Counted from the first letter of the stretch, positions 1 through 8,877 are shown. The stretch: DNA of 64,000 nt from Schlegelella_A sp036263655 (GCA_036263655.1 DATAGP010000005.1:1-64000); one strand, 5' to 3'. Notes: generated by a model not told the origin, from the letters alone. Translations and numbers: made by a program.

Positions 1-908
<908 letters not shown>

Positions 909-917
909 GGAACGATT

Positions 918-982
918 GTCATCCTGAGCGCAGCGAAGGATCTCATCGCAGCGCCGGGATCCTTCGCTTTCGCTCGGATGAC
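918..982. repeat. REP-like imperfect inverted repeat between the carboxylase subunit genes
   Basis: Two 25-nt arms (918-942 and 958-982) are reverse complements except for one extra base and one mismatch, around a 15-nt loop. The outer ends read GTCATCC and GGATGAC, and the inner parts AGCGAAGGATC and GATCCTTCGCT. It fills almost all of the 87-bp gap between liuB and liuD. The form fits a repetitive extragenic palindrome; a transcribed copy would make a strong hairpin that could attenuate or stabilise the liuB-liuD message. No second copy is evident in this window. Confidence 0.7.
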
Positions 983-995
983 GGCTGCTCCGGCG

Positions 996-2603
996 CTACA
1001 TGCGGAACACGCCGAACTTGGTCGCGGGGATCGGCGCGTTCAGCGTCGTCGCGAGCGACAGGCCGAGGACGCGACGCGTGTCGGCCGGGTCGACGACGCC
1101 GTCGTCCCAGAGCCGGGCGCTGGCGTAGTACGGGTGGCCCTGGTGCTCGTACTGCTCGAGCAAGGGCGCCTTGAAGGCGCGCTCCTCTTCCGCGGACCAC
1201 GAGCCGCCGCGCGCCTCGATGCCGTCGCGCTTCACGGTCGCGAGCACCGCCGAGGCCTGCTCGCCGCCCATCACGCTGATGCGCGCGTTCGGCCACATCC
1301 ACAGGAACCGCGGCGAATAGGCGCGGCCGCACATGCCGTAGTTGCCGGCGCCGAACGAGCCGCCGATCAGCACCGTGAGCTTGGGCACCTGCACCGTCGC
1401 GACCGCCGTCACCATCTTGGCGCCGTCGCGGGCGATGCCGGCGTTCTCGACCTTGCGGCCGACCATGAAGCCGGTGATGTTCTGCAGAAAGACGAGAGGC
1501 ACGCGGCGCTCGGCGCAGAGCTCGATGAAGTGGGCGCCCTTCTGCGCCGACTCGCTGAAGAGGATGCCGTTGTTGGCGACGATGCCGACCGGCATGCCGT
1601 ACAGCCGCGCGAAGCCGGTGACGAGCGTCGCCCCGTAGCGCGACTTGAACTCGTCGAGGCGCGAGCCGTCGACGATGCGGGCGATGACCTCGCGCACGTC
1701 GTAGCCCTTCTTGGTGTCGCGCGGGATGACGCCGTAGATCTCCTTGGGGTCGTAGAGCGGCTCCTCGCTGGCCTCGAGCGTCACCGTCTCCGGCTTCCTG
1801 CGGTTCAGGCTGGCGACGATGCGCCGGGCGATGGCGAGCGCGTGCAGGTCGTCGTCGGCGAGGTGGTCGGCGACGCCCGAAAGGCGCGTGTGCACGTCGC
1901 CGCCGCCGAGGTCCTCGGCGCTGACGACCTCGCCGATGGCAGCCTTCACCAGCGGCGGGCCGCCCAGGAAGATCGTGCCCTGGTTCTTGACGATGATGGT
2001 CTCGTCGCTCATCGCCGGCACGTACGCGCCGCCTGCCGTGCACGAGCCCATGACGACGGCGATCTGGGCGATGCCCTGCGCGCTCATGTTGGCCTGGTTG
2101 AAGAAGATGCGGCCGAAGTGCTCGCGATCGGGGAAGACCTCGTCCTGCCGCGGCAGGAAGGCGCCGCCGGAGTCCACCAGGTAGAGGCACGGCAGCCGGT
2201 TCTGCAGCGCGATCTCCTGCGCGCGCAGGTGCTTCTTCACCGTCATCGGGTAGTAGGTGCCGCCCTTCACCGTTGCGTCGTTGGCGACGATCATGCAGTC
2301 CTGCCCCTCGATACGGCCGACGCCGCAGATCATCCCGGCCGCCGGCGCCTCGCCGTCGTACATGCCGAAGGCGGCGAGCTGGCCGATCTCGAGGAAAGGC
2401 GTGCCCGGGTCGACCAGGCGCTCGACGCGCTCGCGCGGCAGCAGCTTGCCGCGCGAGGCGTGCCGCTCGCGCGACTTGGCGTCGCCGCCCGCGGCGACCT
2501 CGGCGGCACGCGCGCGCAGGTCGTCGACCTGCGCCTGCAGCGCGGTGGCGTTGGCCTTGAACTCGTCGGAGCGCGTGTCGATGCGCGACTTCAGCGCGGG
2601 CAT
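996..2603 (-). CDS. liuB: Acyl-CoA carboxylase carboxyltransferase (beta) subunit, methylcrotonyl-CoA carboxylase type
   Basis: Transfers the carboxyl group from biotin to the acyl-CoA (3-methylcrotonyl-CoA to 3-methylglutaconyl-CoA). The 535 residues match the usual length of the MCC beta subunit. The N-terminal crotonase-like half has YLVDSGGAFLPRQ and GSCTAGGAYVPAMSDE; the C-terminal half has NNGILFSESAQKGAHFIE and the acyl-binding GGSFGAGNYGMCGRAY. The frame stays open far upstream, but the ATG at 2603-2601 is where homology-like sequence begins. It is divergent from a GNAT gene, and a sequence shared with the ivd promoter lies 31 bp upstream. Its order with liuD and conservation point to leucine/isovalerate catabolism; geranyl-CoA carboxylase (AtuC) is the nearest alternative. 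Confidence 0.92.
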   Translation of the reverse strand: MPALKSRIDTRSDEFKANATALQAQVDDLRARAAEVAAGGDAKSRERHASRGKLLPRERVERLVDPGTPFLEIGQLAAFGMYDGEAPAAGMICGVGRIEGQDCMIVANDATVKGGTYYPMTVKKHLRAQEIALQNRLPCLYLVDSGGAFLPRQDEVFPDREHFGRIFFNQANMSAQGIAQIAVVMGSCTAGGAYVPAMSDETIIVKNQGTIFLGGPPLVKAAIGEVVSAEDLGGGDVHTRLSGVADHLADDDLHALAIARRIVASLNRRKPETVTLEASEEPLYDPKEIYGVIPRDTKKGYDVREVIARIVDGSRLDEFKSRYGATLVTGFARLYGMPVGIVANNGILFSESAQKGAHFIELCAERRVPLVFLQNITGFMVGRKVENAGIARDGAKMVTAVATVQVPKLTVLIGGSFGAGNYGMCGRAYSPRFLWMWPNARISVMGGEQASAVLATVKRDGIEARGGSWSAEEERAFKAPLLEQYEHQGHPYYASARLWDDGVVDPADTRRVLGLSLATTLNAPIPATKFGVFRM

Positions 2604-2633
2604 GGGTGGCGGTCTCGTCGTGACGTTCGGGAC

Positions 2634-2657
2634 CCGGAGCTTAACGTCGGCGCCTGC
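2634..2657 (-). promoter_or_regulatory. Upstream element of liuB shared with ivd
   Basis: On the plus strand it begins CCGGAGCTTAACGTCGGC. It matches 17242-17266 upstream of ivd with one substitution and one single-base gap over about 25 nt. It sits 31 bp before the liuB start, versus 33 bp at ivd. Read in the direction of the gene it contains TAAGCT, a plausible -10 hexamer. A GACGTT/AACGTC inverted pair (2622-2627 and 2643-2648) overlaps it. Likely the core promoter, and possibly a common operator for the two leucine-pathway transcripts. Confidence 0.5.
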
Positions 2658-2714
2658 ACCGCACGGCGCGCCGCCGCCGCGCCGTCGCAGAATGCGCGGC
2701 GACCTGCCCCCGAC

Positions 2715-3338
2715 ATGGACGATCGTCGTCTCTCGCCGCTCGCCGCCGACGCCGTCGACGACGCCGGCCGCGTGCTCGGCGCCGCCTTCCTCGACGACCC
2801 GGTGATGCGCTACTACTTCGAGGGCGATGCCGACCGGTCGATGCCGGTGCGCGCGACCATGACGCTCGCGGCGGCCCTGACCGTGCGCCACGGGGTCGCC
2901 TGGCGGCTCGACGTGGACGCAGGCCTCGCCGGCGTGGCCCTGCTGCTGCCGCCCGACGTGCCCGACTTCCCGCTGGCCGCCGTCGTCGCGGCCGTCCTGC
3001 GCACGCCGCGCCTGTGGCGACCGCGCGCGCTGCGCCGTCATTTCGGCGTGACGGCCTCGGTCGAGGCGCATCGTCCGGCGTTCCCGTGCTGGACGCTGCT
3101 CTCGATCGGCGTCGAGCCCGCGTCGCAGCGTCGCGGCCATGGCGCGTGGCTGCTGGCGCGCGTGCTCGACGGCCTGCCGGCGGGCGCCACCGTGTGCCTG
3201 GAGACCGACCACGAGCGCAACCTGCCGCTGTATCGGCGGCACGGGTTCGCCGTCACGAGCGAGTTCCTCGCCGACGCGGGCCGCGGGCCCCTCACCTGGT
3301 CGATGCGGCGCCCCGGCGCGTCGCACCACGGAGCCTGA
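2715..3338 (+). CDS. GNAT family N-acetyltransferase
   Basis: Predicted cytoplasmic acetyl-CoA-dependent N-acyltransferase of 207 residues, substrate unknown. The acetyl-CoA pyrophosphate loop is QRRGHG at about residue 138, followed by the usual C-terminal GNAT strand and helix (CLETDHERNLPLYRRHGF). In that segment the N-P-LYRRHGF pattern is typical of the motif B end of small-molecule GNATs. The ATG at 2715 is preferred because upstream sequence in the frame is antisense to liuB. A CAGAAT -10-like hexamer lies about 25 bp upstream. It is transcribed divergently from liuB; there is no functional link beyond shared intergenic space. Confidence 0.8.
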   Translation: MDDRRLSPLAADAVDDAGRVLGAAFLDDPVMRYYFEGDADRSMPVRATMTLAAALTVRHGVAWRLDVDAGLAGVALLLPPDVPDFPLAAVVAAVLRTPRLWRPRALRRHFGVTASVEAHRPAFPCWTLLSIGVEPASQRRGHGAWLLARVLDGLPAGATVCLETDHERNLPLYRRHGFAVTSEFLADAGRGPLTWSMRRPGASHHGA

Positions 3339-3372
3339 CGACCGCCGCGGCCGGGGCGCCGGGCGTCGAATC

Positions 3373-3945
3373 CTATTCGGCGGCGCGGGCGGACACCGGC
3401 ATCGCCAGCGCCGCCGCCTTGATCTTCGCCATGAACTGCTTCTGCCGCCGCCAGATCCATGCGATGCCGCCGCCGCCGACGGCGAAGAAGAAGAGGGCGG
3501 AGCCGTAGTGGCCGCCGAACACGTCGACCAGGCCGACGCAGCCGACGATCACGAGCAGGATCAGGAGCATGTTGTAGAAGGGCGGCCCGGCGTGGTCGTT
3601 CACCGCCTTGCGAATGCACTGGAAGGCGCCGGTCTCGTGGTTGATCAGCGCCAGGTAGTCGCCCTTTTCCTTGCCGGCGCGGATGCCCCAGATGATGGAG
3701 GCCATCTGCCCGGCGCGCGCCGCGAATCCCTGGTCGGGCACTTCCAGCCACTTTTCCTCGCCGTTGTCGGCCTGCAGGAACACCTTGTTCCAGCTCGAGG
3801 TGCGGGTCGTCGTGCCGAGCATCGCGTTGGCGTGGTGCCGGGTGACCTCGGTGACCGACGACCGCTGCTGGTCGACGACGCGTCCCGTGAACGCATGCAG
3901 GTCGATGGTCCGCAGCCCGGACCTCAGGGTCGCGAATCTGCTCAT
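3373..3945 (-). CDS. Hypothetical protein with two C-terminal membrane helices, downstream of ivy
   Basis: Family not recognised; 190 residues. The first two thirds are soluble, with a central DNGEEKWLEVP segment. Two hydrophobic stretches follow near residues 128-147 and 152-170, the second very Phe/Gly rich and ending in WIWRRQKQF, so the C-terminus should be anchored by a helical hairpin. The start at 3945 has a GAGGAG ribosome-binding site that overlaps the end of ivy (the ivy stop is 3957-3959), so the two genes are probably co-transcribed and translationally linked. A role in envelope defence with the lysozyme inhibitor is inference from this arrangement only. Confidence 0.7.
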   Translation of the reverse strand: MSRFATLRSGLRTIDLHAFTGRVVDQQRSSVTEVTRHHANAMLGTTTRTSSWNKVFLQADNGEEKWLEVPDQGFAARAGQMASIIWGIRAGKEKGDYLALINHETGAFQCIRKAVNDHAGPPFYNMLLILLVIVGCVGLVDVFGGHYGSALFFFAVGGGGIAWIWRRQKQFMAKIKAAALAMPVSARAAE

Positions 3946-3956
3946 GGCGGTTCTCC

Positions 3957-4379
3957 TCACTTCTGCCTGAATTCCTGGTTCCACATCCTGTCCAGCTCGG
4001 CGCTCATCGCCGTGTCCGGTGAGCCGATCAGCGTCGACCGACCCTTCTCGAACAGCTTGCCGTAGACCACCGCGCGGGCCGGCGAATAGAGCAGGAGCAG
4101 GTTGTTGTCGCCGCAGTCGTGCGGCTTGCACGGGGCGGCGACCCGGTACTCGGCGCCACCGATCGACACCTTGCGCACGAGCGAGCTGTTGCTCATCCGG
4201 GCGAGCCATCGCTCCTTCGCCTTCGGGCCGAGCGCACCGAGGTAGGCCGCCTTGAACCTCGGGTCCTTGAGCAGGTCGTCCGTCGTGGGCATGGGGTCCG
4301 CAGCGCAGGCCGCGCCGGCCAGCATGGCGCCGATGAACCACCCTGCCGCCGTCCTGCTGAGCACCGTCGAACCCTCCAT
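3957..4379 (-). CDS. ivy: Ivy-family inhibitor of vertebrate-type lysozyme, periplasmic
   Basis: Predicted periplasmic inhibitor of C-type lysozyme, protecting peptidoglycan. The 140-residue precursor has a signal peptide (hydrophobic AAGWFIGAMLAGAACA, likely cleaved before ADPMP). The mature part carries CKPHDC, the conserved disulfide-closed loop that Ivy proteins insert in the lysozyme active site. The start at 4379 is set by a textbook AAGGAGG six bases upstream, in preference to an in-frame ATG eight codons earlier. It is first of a two-gene unit with a small membrane protein and lies divergent from a LuxR-type regulator across a 24-bp palindrome, which suggests regulated expression. Confidence 0.85.
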   Translation of the reverse strand: MEGSTVLSRTAAGWFIGAMLAGAACAADPMPTTDDLLKDPRFKAAYLGALGPKAKERWLARMSNSSLVRKVSIGGAEYRVAAPCKPHDCGDNNLLLLYSPARAVVYGKLFEKGRSTLIGSPDTAMSAELDRMWNQEFRQK

Positions 4380-4435
4380 GCAATGCCTCCTTGCAAGCCG
4401 CATGGCGCGGGAGGCTACCCGCCGGCGCGGCGCGA

Positions 4436-4469
4436 GGCCGCTCCCAAATGGGAGTGGCCGCGGTAAGCT
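4436..4469 (+). promoter_or_regulatory. 24-bp palindrome plus -10 element between ivy and the LuxR-type gene
   Basis: 4436-4446 (GGCCGCTCCCA) and 4449-4459 (TGGGAGTGGCC) are reverse complements except one position, around AA; the core CTCCCAAATGGGAG is perfect. Immediately downstream, TAAGCT (4464-4469) is a good candidate -10 for the regulator gene. Its -35 would fall at 4441-4446, inside the palindrome. A dimeric regulator bound here would therefore control its own gene and possibly ivy. Confidence 0.55.
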
Positions 4470-4499
4470 GGGCACGTCCCGGGTTGCAGGTTCAAGCGG

Positions 4500-5642
4500 A
4501 TGGCGGAGTCGTTGCCGGACGAGCTGATCGACGCGGTGTACCGCGTCGTGCTGGACCCTGGCGCGTGGCAGGACGTCATGGGCCTGATGCGGCGGACCTT
4601 CCCTTCCGCGGCGCAGACCTTCTACTTCCTGCACCTGCATCCCCGCCGCGTCCAGCCGGTCAGCCTGGCCGGCGTCGAGCCCGCCTGGCTCAAGACCTTC
4701 GACGAGCTCTACTTCGCCCCCGACAACCCCTGGATCCGGCTGACCGAGCGCCTGCACCGCCCCGGTGTCGTGCGGACCAACGAGCGGCTCGACGACCTCC
4801 TGAAGGAGCGTGGCGCCCTGTATCGCTCGGCGTACTACCACGACTGGATGCGGCCGCACGGCTTCAAGTACACGATCGGCAACACGCTGCTGGCCGAGGG
4901 CGGGCTCGTCGCCAACATCACCCTTTTCCGGGCCCCGGACGCCAGGACCTTCGGCGAGCCCGAGGTGCGCGCCTTCGCCGCCTTGAGCAAGCACATGACC
5001 CGCGCCCTGCAGATGGCGATACGCCTCGATCAGCCCGAGAGCTCCCCGTCGGTGGCCGCCCTGCTCGACACCATGCCGCAGCCGGTCGCCGTCATCGACG
5101 GGCAGCGTCGCGTCAGCTACGCCAACCCGGCCATGGAACGCCTGCTGCGCGGCCGCCGTGGCCTGTCATTGCGCGGCGGCGAGCTCGTCGCCACCGCCGC
5201 CGGGGCGCAGGCCGCGCTGGCGGCCTACGCCGCGCCGACCGGGCCTGCGTCCGCGGCCCAGGGCTCGCCGCCACTGACGCTGCCCGACGGAAGGCGCGGC
5301 CACCTCACCTTGCGCGGCGTGCCGCTGGCCGGCCGCATGGGCGCGAGCTCGACGTCGCGGCGGGGCCTGCTGTTGATGGTCACCGGGCACGCCCCCGCCG
5401 AGCCGGCTGCAACGGCGGCGCTGCGTGCCGTGCACGCCTGCACCGCGTCCGAGACCCGGCTGGCCCGACTCCTCGCCGAAGGCCGCACGCTTCGCCAGAC
5501 CGCGCAGGAGATGGGAATCACCTACGAGACGGCCCGTGCCTACCTGAAGACGGTGTTCCACAAGACCGGCGTGCACACGCAGGCCCAGCTCGTCACCCTG
5601 CTGCTGACAGGCACGCACGCCGGGGTCGACGAAGAGGGGTAG
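4500..5642 (+). CDS. LuxR-family transcriptional regulator with PAS-like sensor region
   Basis: A 380-residue DNA-binding regulator. The C-terminal LuxR/FixJ-type helix-turn-helix lies at about residues 315-375 (SETRLARLLAEGRT, then ETARAYLKTVFHKTGVHTQAQL, which carries the recognition helix). Residues 190-225 (DTMPQPVAVIDGQRRVSYANPAMERL) look like the start of a PAS fold, and the N-terminal 180 residues are an uncharacterised sensor region. No autoinducer-binding domain or receiver domain is evident, so the signal is unknown. It is divergent from ivy; the palindrome over its own promoter suggests autoregulation. Confidence 0.85.
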   Translation: MAESLPDELIDAVYRVVLDPGAWQDVMGLMRRTFPSAAQTFYFLHLHPRRVQPVSLAGVEPAWLKTFDELYFAPDNPWIRLTERLHRPGVVRTNERLDDLLKERGALYRSAYYHDWMRPHGFKYTIGNTLLAEGGLVANITLFRAPDARTFGEPEVRAFAALSKHMTRALQMAIRLDQPESSPSVAALLDTMPQPVAVIDGQRRVSYANPAMERLLRGRRGLSLRGGELVATAAGAQAALAAYAAPTGPASAAQGSPPLTLPDGRRGHLTLRGVPLAGRMGASSTSRRGLLLMVTGHAPAEPAATAALRAVHACTASETRLARLLAEGRTLRQTAQEMGITYETARAYLKTVFHKTGVHTQAQLVTLLLTGTHAGVDEEG

Positions 5643-5660
5643 GGGCACCCGCGCCGCAGG

Positions 5661-5689
5661 TTGACAGCGGGCCGAGGCGGCGTTAAAAA
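5661..5689 (+). promoter_or_regulatory. Sigma-70-type promoter of the arsR-SRPBCC-GST operon
   Basis: TTGACA (5661-5666) is followed after 17 bp by TAAAAA (5684-5689). A 6-bp inverted repeat AGGCGG/CCGCCT (5675-5680 and 5690-5695) straddles the -10. Transcription would start near 5696, just before the operator-like palindrome and only about 20 bases ahead of the first start codon. Confidence 0.55.
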
Positions 5690-5702
5690 CCGCCTGGATA
5701 AA

Positions 5703-5716
5703 TAACCGATCGGTTA
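5703..5716. promoter_or_regulatory. Perfect 14-bp palindrome abutting the arsR start codon (probable operator)
   Basis: TAACCGATCGGTTA is its own reverse complement and ends on the base before the ATG at 5717. Lying just downstream of the -10 element, it is positioned for steric repression by a dimeric winged-helix protein, most simply the ArsR-type protein encoded next to it. It also leaves no room for a classical Shine-Dalgarno sequence before the first ATG. Confidence 0.6.
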
Positions 5717-6148
5717 ATGATGGCCACCGACAGCCTGACCCTCACGTTCGCGGCGCTCGCCGATCCCACTCGGCGCGCGATCCTGCAGCGCCTCGCCGCC
5801 GGCGATGCCGTCGTCAAGGACCTGGCGCTTCCCTTCGCGATGAGCTCGCCCGCCGTCTCCAAGCACCTTCGCGTGCTCGAGCGGGCCGGCCTCGTCGAGC
5901 AGGGCCGCCAGGCGCAATGGCGGCCGCGCCGCCTGCGCGCCGAGCCGCTGGCCGAAGCGGCCGGCTGGCTGCAGGCCTACCGCCCGTTCTGGGAGGAGCG
6001 CTTCGATCGCCTCGACGCGGTCGTGCGCAAGCTGAAGGCGACGAGATCGGCCCGTCCGAGTGCCCCTCCCCGACCTGCCGCGAAGGCACCGGCCCGTGCC
6101 GGCCGCAAGCCCTCGCCCACTCACGCACCCAGCAAACACCGCGCATGA
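5717..6148 (+). CDS. ArsR-family winged-helix repressor, metal-independent type
   Basis: A 143-residue repressor. The winged helix spans about residues 5-90: ALADPTRRAILQRLAAGD, then the recognition region SSPAVSKHLRVLERAGLVEQ and the wing. No Cys-based metal site (such as CVC) is present, as in the ArsR proteins encoded next to SRPBCC/AHSA1 genes. The C-terminal 35 residues are a basic Pro/Ala tail. The first ATG (5717) is followed directly by a second (5720); a leaderless or very short leader is likely because of the abutting palindrome. The stop overlaps the next start (ATGA), so it forms one operon with the SRPBCC and GST genes. Confidence 0.88.
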   Translation: MMATDSLTLTFAALADPTRRAILQRLAAGDAVVKDLALPFAMSSPAVSKHLRVLERAGLVEQGRQAQWRPRRLRAEPLAEAAGWLQAYRPFWEERFDRLDAVVRKLKATRSARPSAPPRPAAKAPARAGRKPSPTHAPSKHRA

Positions 6149-6630
6149 GCCAGACCCTCGTCAACCCGCCCGGCACCGCCGCCGGATCGCTCGTCCTCCA
6201 GCGCGTCTTCGCCGCGCCGCCGGAGATCGTCTTCGCCGCCTGGTCCGATCCGGAGCACGTCGCCACGTGGTGGCATCCGAAGGAGTTCGCGACGCCGGTG
6301 TTCGAGATGGACTTCCGCGTCGGCGGCAGCTTCCGCTACTGCATCCGCTCGGAGCGGCACGAGGGCTGGGCGCACGGCGTCTATCGCGAGATCGACCGGC
6401 CGCGCCGCATCGTCTTCAGCTTCCAGTGGGAAGGAGAAGGCGGCCTCGCCGCACCCGACCCGGAGACGCTGGTCACGCTGACCTTCGAGGCGCGCGGCGA
6501 CGACACCTTGCTCACCTTCCGCCAGGAGCCGTTCGCCAGCGACGCGGCCCGGCACAGCCACGGCCAGGGCTGGCACCAGGTGCTCGAGCACCTCGACGCG
6601 TTCCTCGCCGCCCGAAAGGTCGCGTCGTGA
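6145..6630 (+). CDS. SRPBCC (AHSA1-like) domain protein
   Basis: A 161-residue single-domain START/Bet v1-like fold of the AHSA1 group, which binds hydrophobic ligands or partners; no reaction is established for this group. Typical landmarks are VFAAPPEIVFAAWSDPEHVATWW at the first helix-strand, FEMDFRVGGSFRY mid-domain and the closing helix GWHQVLEHLDAFLAA. It overlaps the ArsR-type gene by four bases and the GST gene by four bases, so the three are translationally coupled. ArsR/AHSA1 pairs are common in proteobacteria and the repressor probably controls this gene. Confidence 0.85.
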   Translation: MSQTLVNPPGTAAGSLVLQRVFAAPPEIVFAAWSDPEHVATWWHPKEFATPVFEMDFRVGGSFRYCIRSERHEGWAHGVYREIDRPRRIVFSFQWEGEGGLAAPDPETLVTLTFEARGDDTLLTFRQEPFASDAARHSHGQGWHQVLEHLDAFLAARKVAS

Positions 6631-7274
6631 AGCGCACCGTCAGCGCCTTCCGCTCGGTTCCTCCGTTCGCGCAGGGCCTGGTCCGCGACCTGCGCGTGCG
6701 CTGGGCGCTGAACGAGGCGGGGCTCCCTTACGACGAGCACCTGATCGGTCCCGAGGACCAGAAGAGCGCTGCCTATCGGCGGCTGCAGCCCTTCGGCCAG
6801 GTGCCGGTGCTGCGCGAGGACGGCCTGGAGCTTTTCGAGTCCGGCGCCATCGTGCTGCACGTGGCCGAGCAGTCGGATGCCCTCATGCCCTGGGACGCGA
6901 CGGCGCGGGCCCAGGTGCGGACCTGGATGTTCGCGTCCCTCAGCACGGTCGAGCCGCCGATCATGATGCTCAACGTCTTCGACCTGCAGCCCGGCGGCCC
7001 GCGCGCGGGCGCGATGGACATGCGCTCCGTCGTCGTCGGGATGATCGAGAAGCGCCTGGATGCGCTCGCCGCCTTCCTCGGCGATCGCGAGCATCTCGTC
7101 GGCGACAGGTTCACCGCCGCCGACCTCCTGATGACCACCGTGCTGCGCATCCTGCGCAGCACCGACCTGGTCGCGAAGCGGCCGACGCTCGACGCCTACA
7201 AGCAGCGCGGCGAGGCGCGGCCCGCGTTCCGCAAGGCGCTGGCCGAGCAGATGGCGCCCTTCAACTGCAGGTGA
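6627..7274 (+). CDS. Glutathione S-transferase family protein
   Basis: A 215-residue GST: an N-terminal thioredoxin-like domain (residues 1-80, with the cis-Pro segment FGQVPVLREDGLELFESGAI that binds the gamma-glutamyl group) and an all-helical C-terminal domain with the capping element DRFTAADLLMTTVL. The GTG start at 6627 overlaps the preceding stop. It conjugates or reduces electrophiles using glutathione; the substrate is unknown. The linked ArsR and SRPBCC genes suggest response to a small hydrophobic or reactive compound. Its 3' end overlaps the convergent tannase-family gene by 14 bp. Confidence 0.88.
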   Translation: MKRTVSAFRSVPPFAQGLVRDLRVRWALNEAGLPYDEHLIGPEDQKSAAYRRLQPFGQVPVLREDGLELFESGAIVLHVAEQSDALMPWDATARAQVRTWMFASLSTVEPPIMMLNVFDLQPGGPRAGAMDMRSVVVGMIEKRLDALAAFLGDREHLVGDRFTAADLLMTTVLRILRSTDLVAKRPTLDAYKQRGEARPAFRKALAEQMAPFNCR

Positions 7275-8877
7275 AGTTCGCCGCGTCGTCGGTGCTCCCG
7301 CTGCCGCTGTAGACGGCCTTCTTGGGATAGGGGCAGAGAGGACGGGTGCGCACGGCCGCCCCGTTGACCACCCGGGTGGCGACGATGCGGTCGGGCGGCG
7401 TGCCCTGCTCCACCCAGCGGTCGAGCGACATCAGGAGGTCGCGGTCGGCGTTGGCGCCCGGTGCGAGCTGGCCGCTGTTGCCGAAGGTCGTCGCGCCCGG
7501 GCCGCCCGAGCAGTGGCCCATGCCGGGAACGAGGAAGAGGCGCAGGAACGCGTCGGCGTCGGCCGGGTTCGCCTGCAGCGCGCGGACCCGGTCCACGTAG
7601 GCGATCGTGTCGATGGCGTTGACCACCGGATCGGCCCAGCCCTGGTAGACGATGGCCTTGCCGCCGCTCGCCTTGAACGCCGACAGATCGGGGTTCGTCT
7701 GGTCCACCAGCTGGCTGACGAACGCGTCGGCGAAGGTGACGTCGCGGTCGTAGTCGAAGCTCCACCAGTTCCACTGCGGGTTGTTGAACACCCACAGGCG
7801 CCAGTAGTCGGCGCGCACCGGCTCGGTCGTGCCCCAGTACTGCGACCAGCCCGACTCGGTGCCGACCGCGAGGCCCGGGTAGTGCTGGGCGTTGGTGCGC
7901 GGATTCTTCGGGCCGGCGTAGATCTTCTTGGCAACGTCGATCTCGGCCTGGGTCAGGCAGCCGCTCGTCTGCCCGGGCGTGCACAGCATGCTGTCGACGT
8001 TGAACTGGGCGGCCGTGCAGGCGCGCGGGTCCTCCATCACGCCGTCCGTGACGCCGTCGAGCGCGTCGCACGCGGCCACCGCAGCGGTCGTGATGAGCGA
8101 TGCCTTGGCCGCCGACAGGATGACCGGCGAATTCGTGTTCGGCGCCCGGTTGGAGAGAAAGCGGTGCAGGAACTCGACGTTGAGGCGCGTCCGGTTGTTG
8201 CCGGGCGCGCCGGCGATGACACCGTCGAAATCGTCCGGGTAGCGCTGCATTTCGGCGTAGCCCTGGTGGCCGCCCGTCGAGCAGCCGTAGTAGTAGGCGC
8301 GCTTGGGGGCCTGCGTCGTCAGGGCCGCCACGGCCTGCTTCGACGGCTCGGTGATCGCATGGATCGAGCGGCTGCCCCAGTCGCGGATCTTTTCCGGGTG
8401 ACCCACCCCCCAGAACATCGCGTTCGGATCGCTCGACTGGTGGCCCGTGTCGCCGCCGACCACCGCATAGCCCTGCCGCATCGCGTAGGCCATGTCGCCG
8501 TAGCTGAGCGCCGGGCTGTAGCCGCCGTTTCCGGTGACGACGAGCTTGCCGTTCCAGGCCGCACCCTGCGGCACCCAGACCTGGAAGTTGATCAGCGAGT
8601 CGCTCGTCGGCGTCGCCTGCGCGTCGACGCGACAGAACGCCGGCAGGTTCGCGAGCGGCGCGCCGCTGCCCGGCGCGTAGCTGCCGGCGGCCACGGCCGA
8701 CGCCGCGGTGATCGCCGCGCCGGGAAGCTGCAGCGACGACATCGATGCCGTGTCGCAGGTCCTCGCCACCAGCGGCGCCGGGCCGCCGTCGTCGTCCTCG
8801 TCATCGCCGCCGCCACCGCCGCAGCCGGCGAGAAAGAGGGTCGCGGCCGCCGCGACAGCCCATGCCGAGTAGCGCAT
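7261..8877 (-). CDS. Tannase/feruloyl esterase family lipoprotein
   Basis: A secreted carboxylesterase acting on plant phenolic or aryl esters (tannin, feruloyl or MHET-like substrates). The 538-residue precursor has a lipobox (LFLAGC, Cys18) followed by a Gly run and an acidic linker, so it is probably outer-membrane anchored. All parts of the family's CS-D-HC arrangement are visible: GCSTGGHQG (nucleophile near residue 200), GWADPVVNA (Asp) and PGMGHCSGGPG (His next to the second Cys). The start at 8877 is chosen to give a proper signal peptide. It is divergent from a LysR regulator across a dyad that is probably its control site. Confidence 0.9.
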   Translation of the reverse strand: MRYSAWAVAAAATLFLAGCGGGGGDDEDDDGGPAPLVARTCDTASMSSLQLPGAAITAASAVAAGSYAPGSGAPLANLPAFCRVDAQATPTSDSLINFQVWVPQGAAWNGKLVVTGNGGYSPALSYGDMAYAMRQGYAVVGGDTGHQSSDPNAMFWGVGHPEKIRDWGSRSIHAITEPSKQAVAALTTQAPKRAYYYGCSTGGHQGYAEMQRYPDDFDGVIAGAPGNNRTRLNVEFLHRFLSNRAPNTNSPVILSAAKASLITTAAVAACDALDGVTDGVMEDPRACTAAQFNVDSMLCTPGQTSGCLTQAEIDVAKKIYAGPKNPRTNAQHYPGLAVGTESGWSQYWGTTEPVRADYWRLWVFNNPQWNWWSFDYDRDVTFADAFVSQLVDQTNPDLSAFKASGGKAIVYQGWADPVVNAIDTIAYVDRVRALQANPADADAFLRLFLVPGMGHCSGGPGATTFGNSGQLAPGANADRDLLMSLDRWVEQGTPPDRIVATRVVNGAAVRTRPLCPYPKKAVYSGSGSTDDAANFTCS

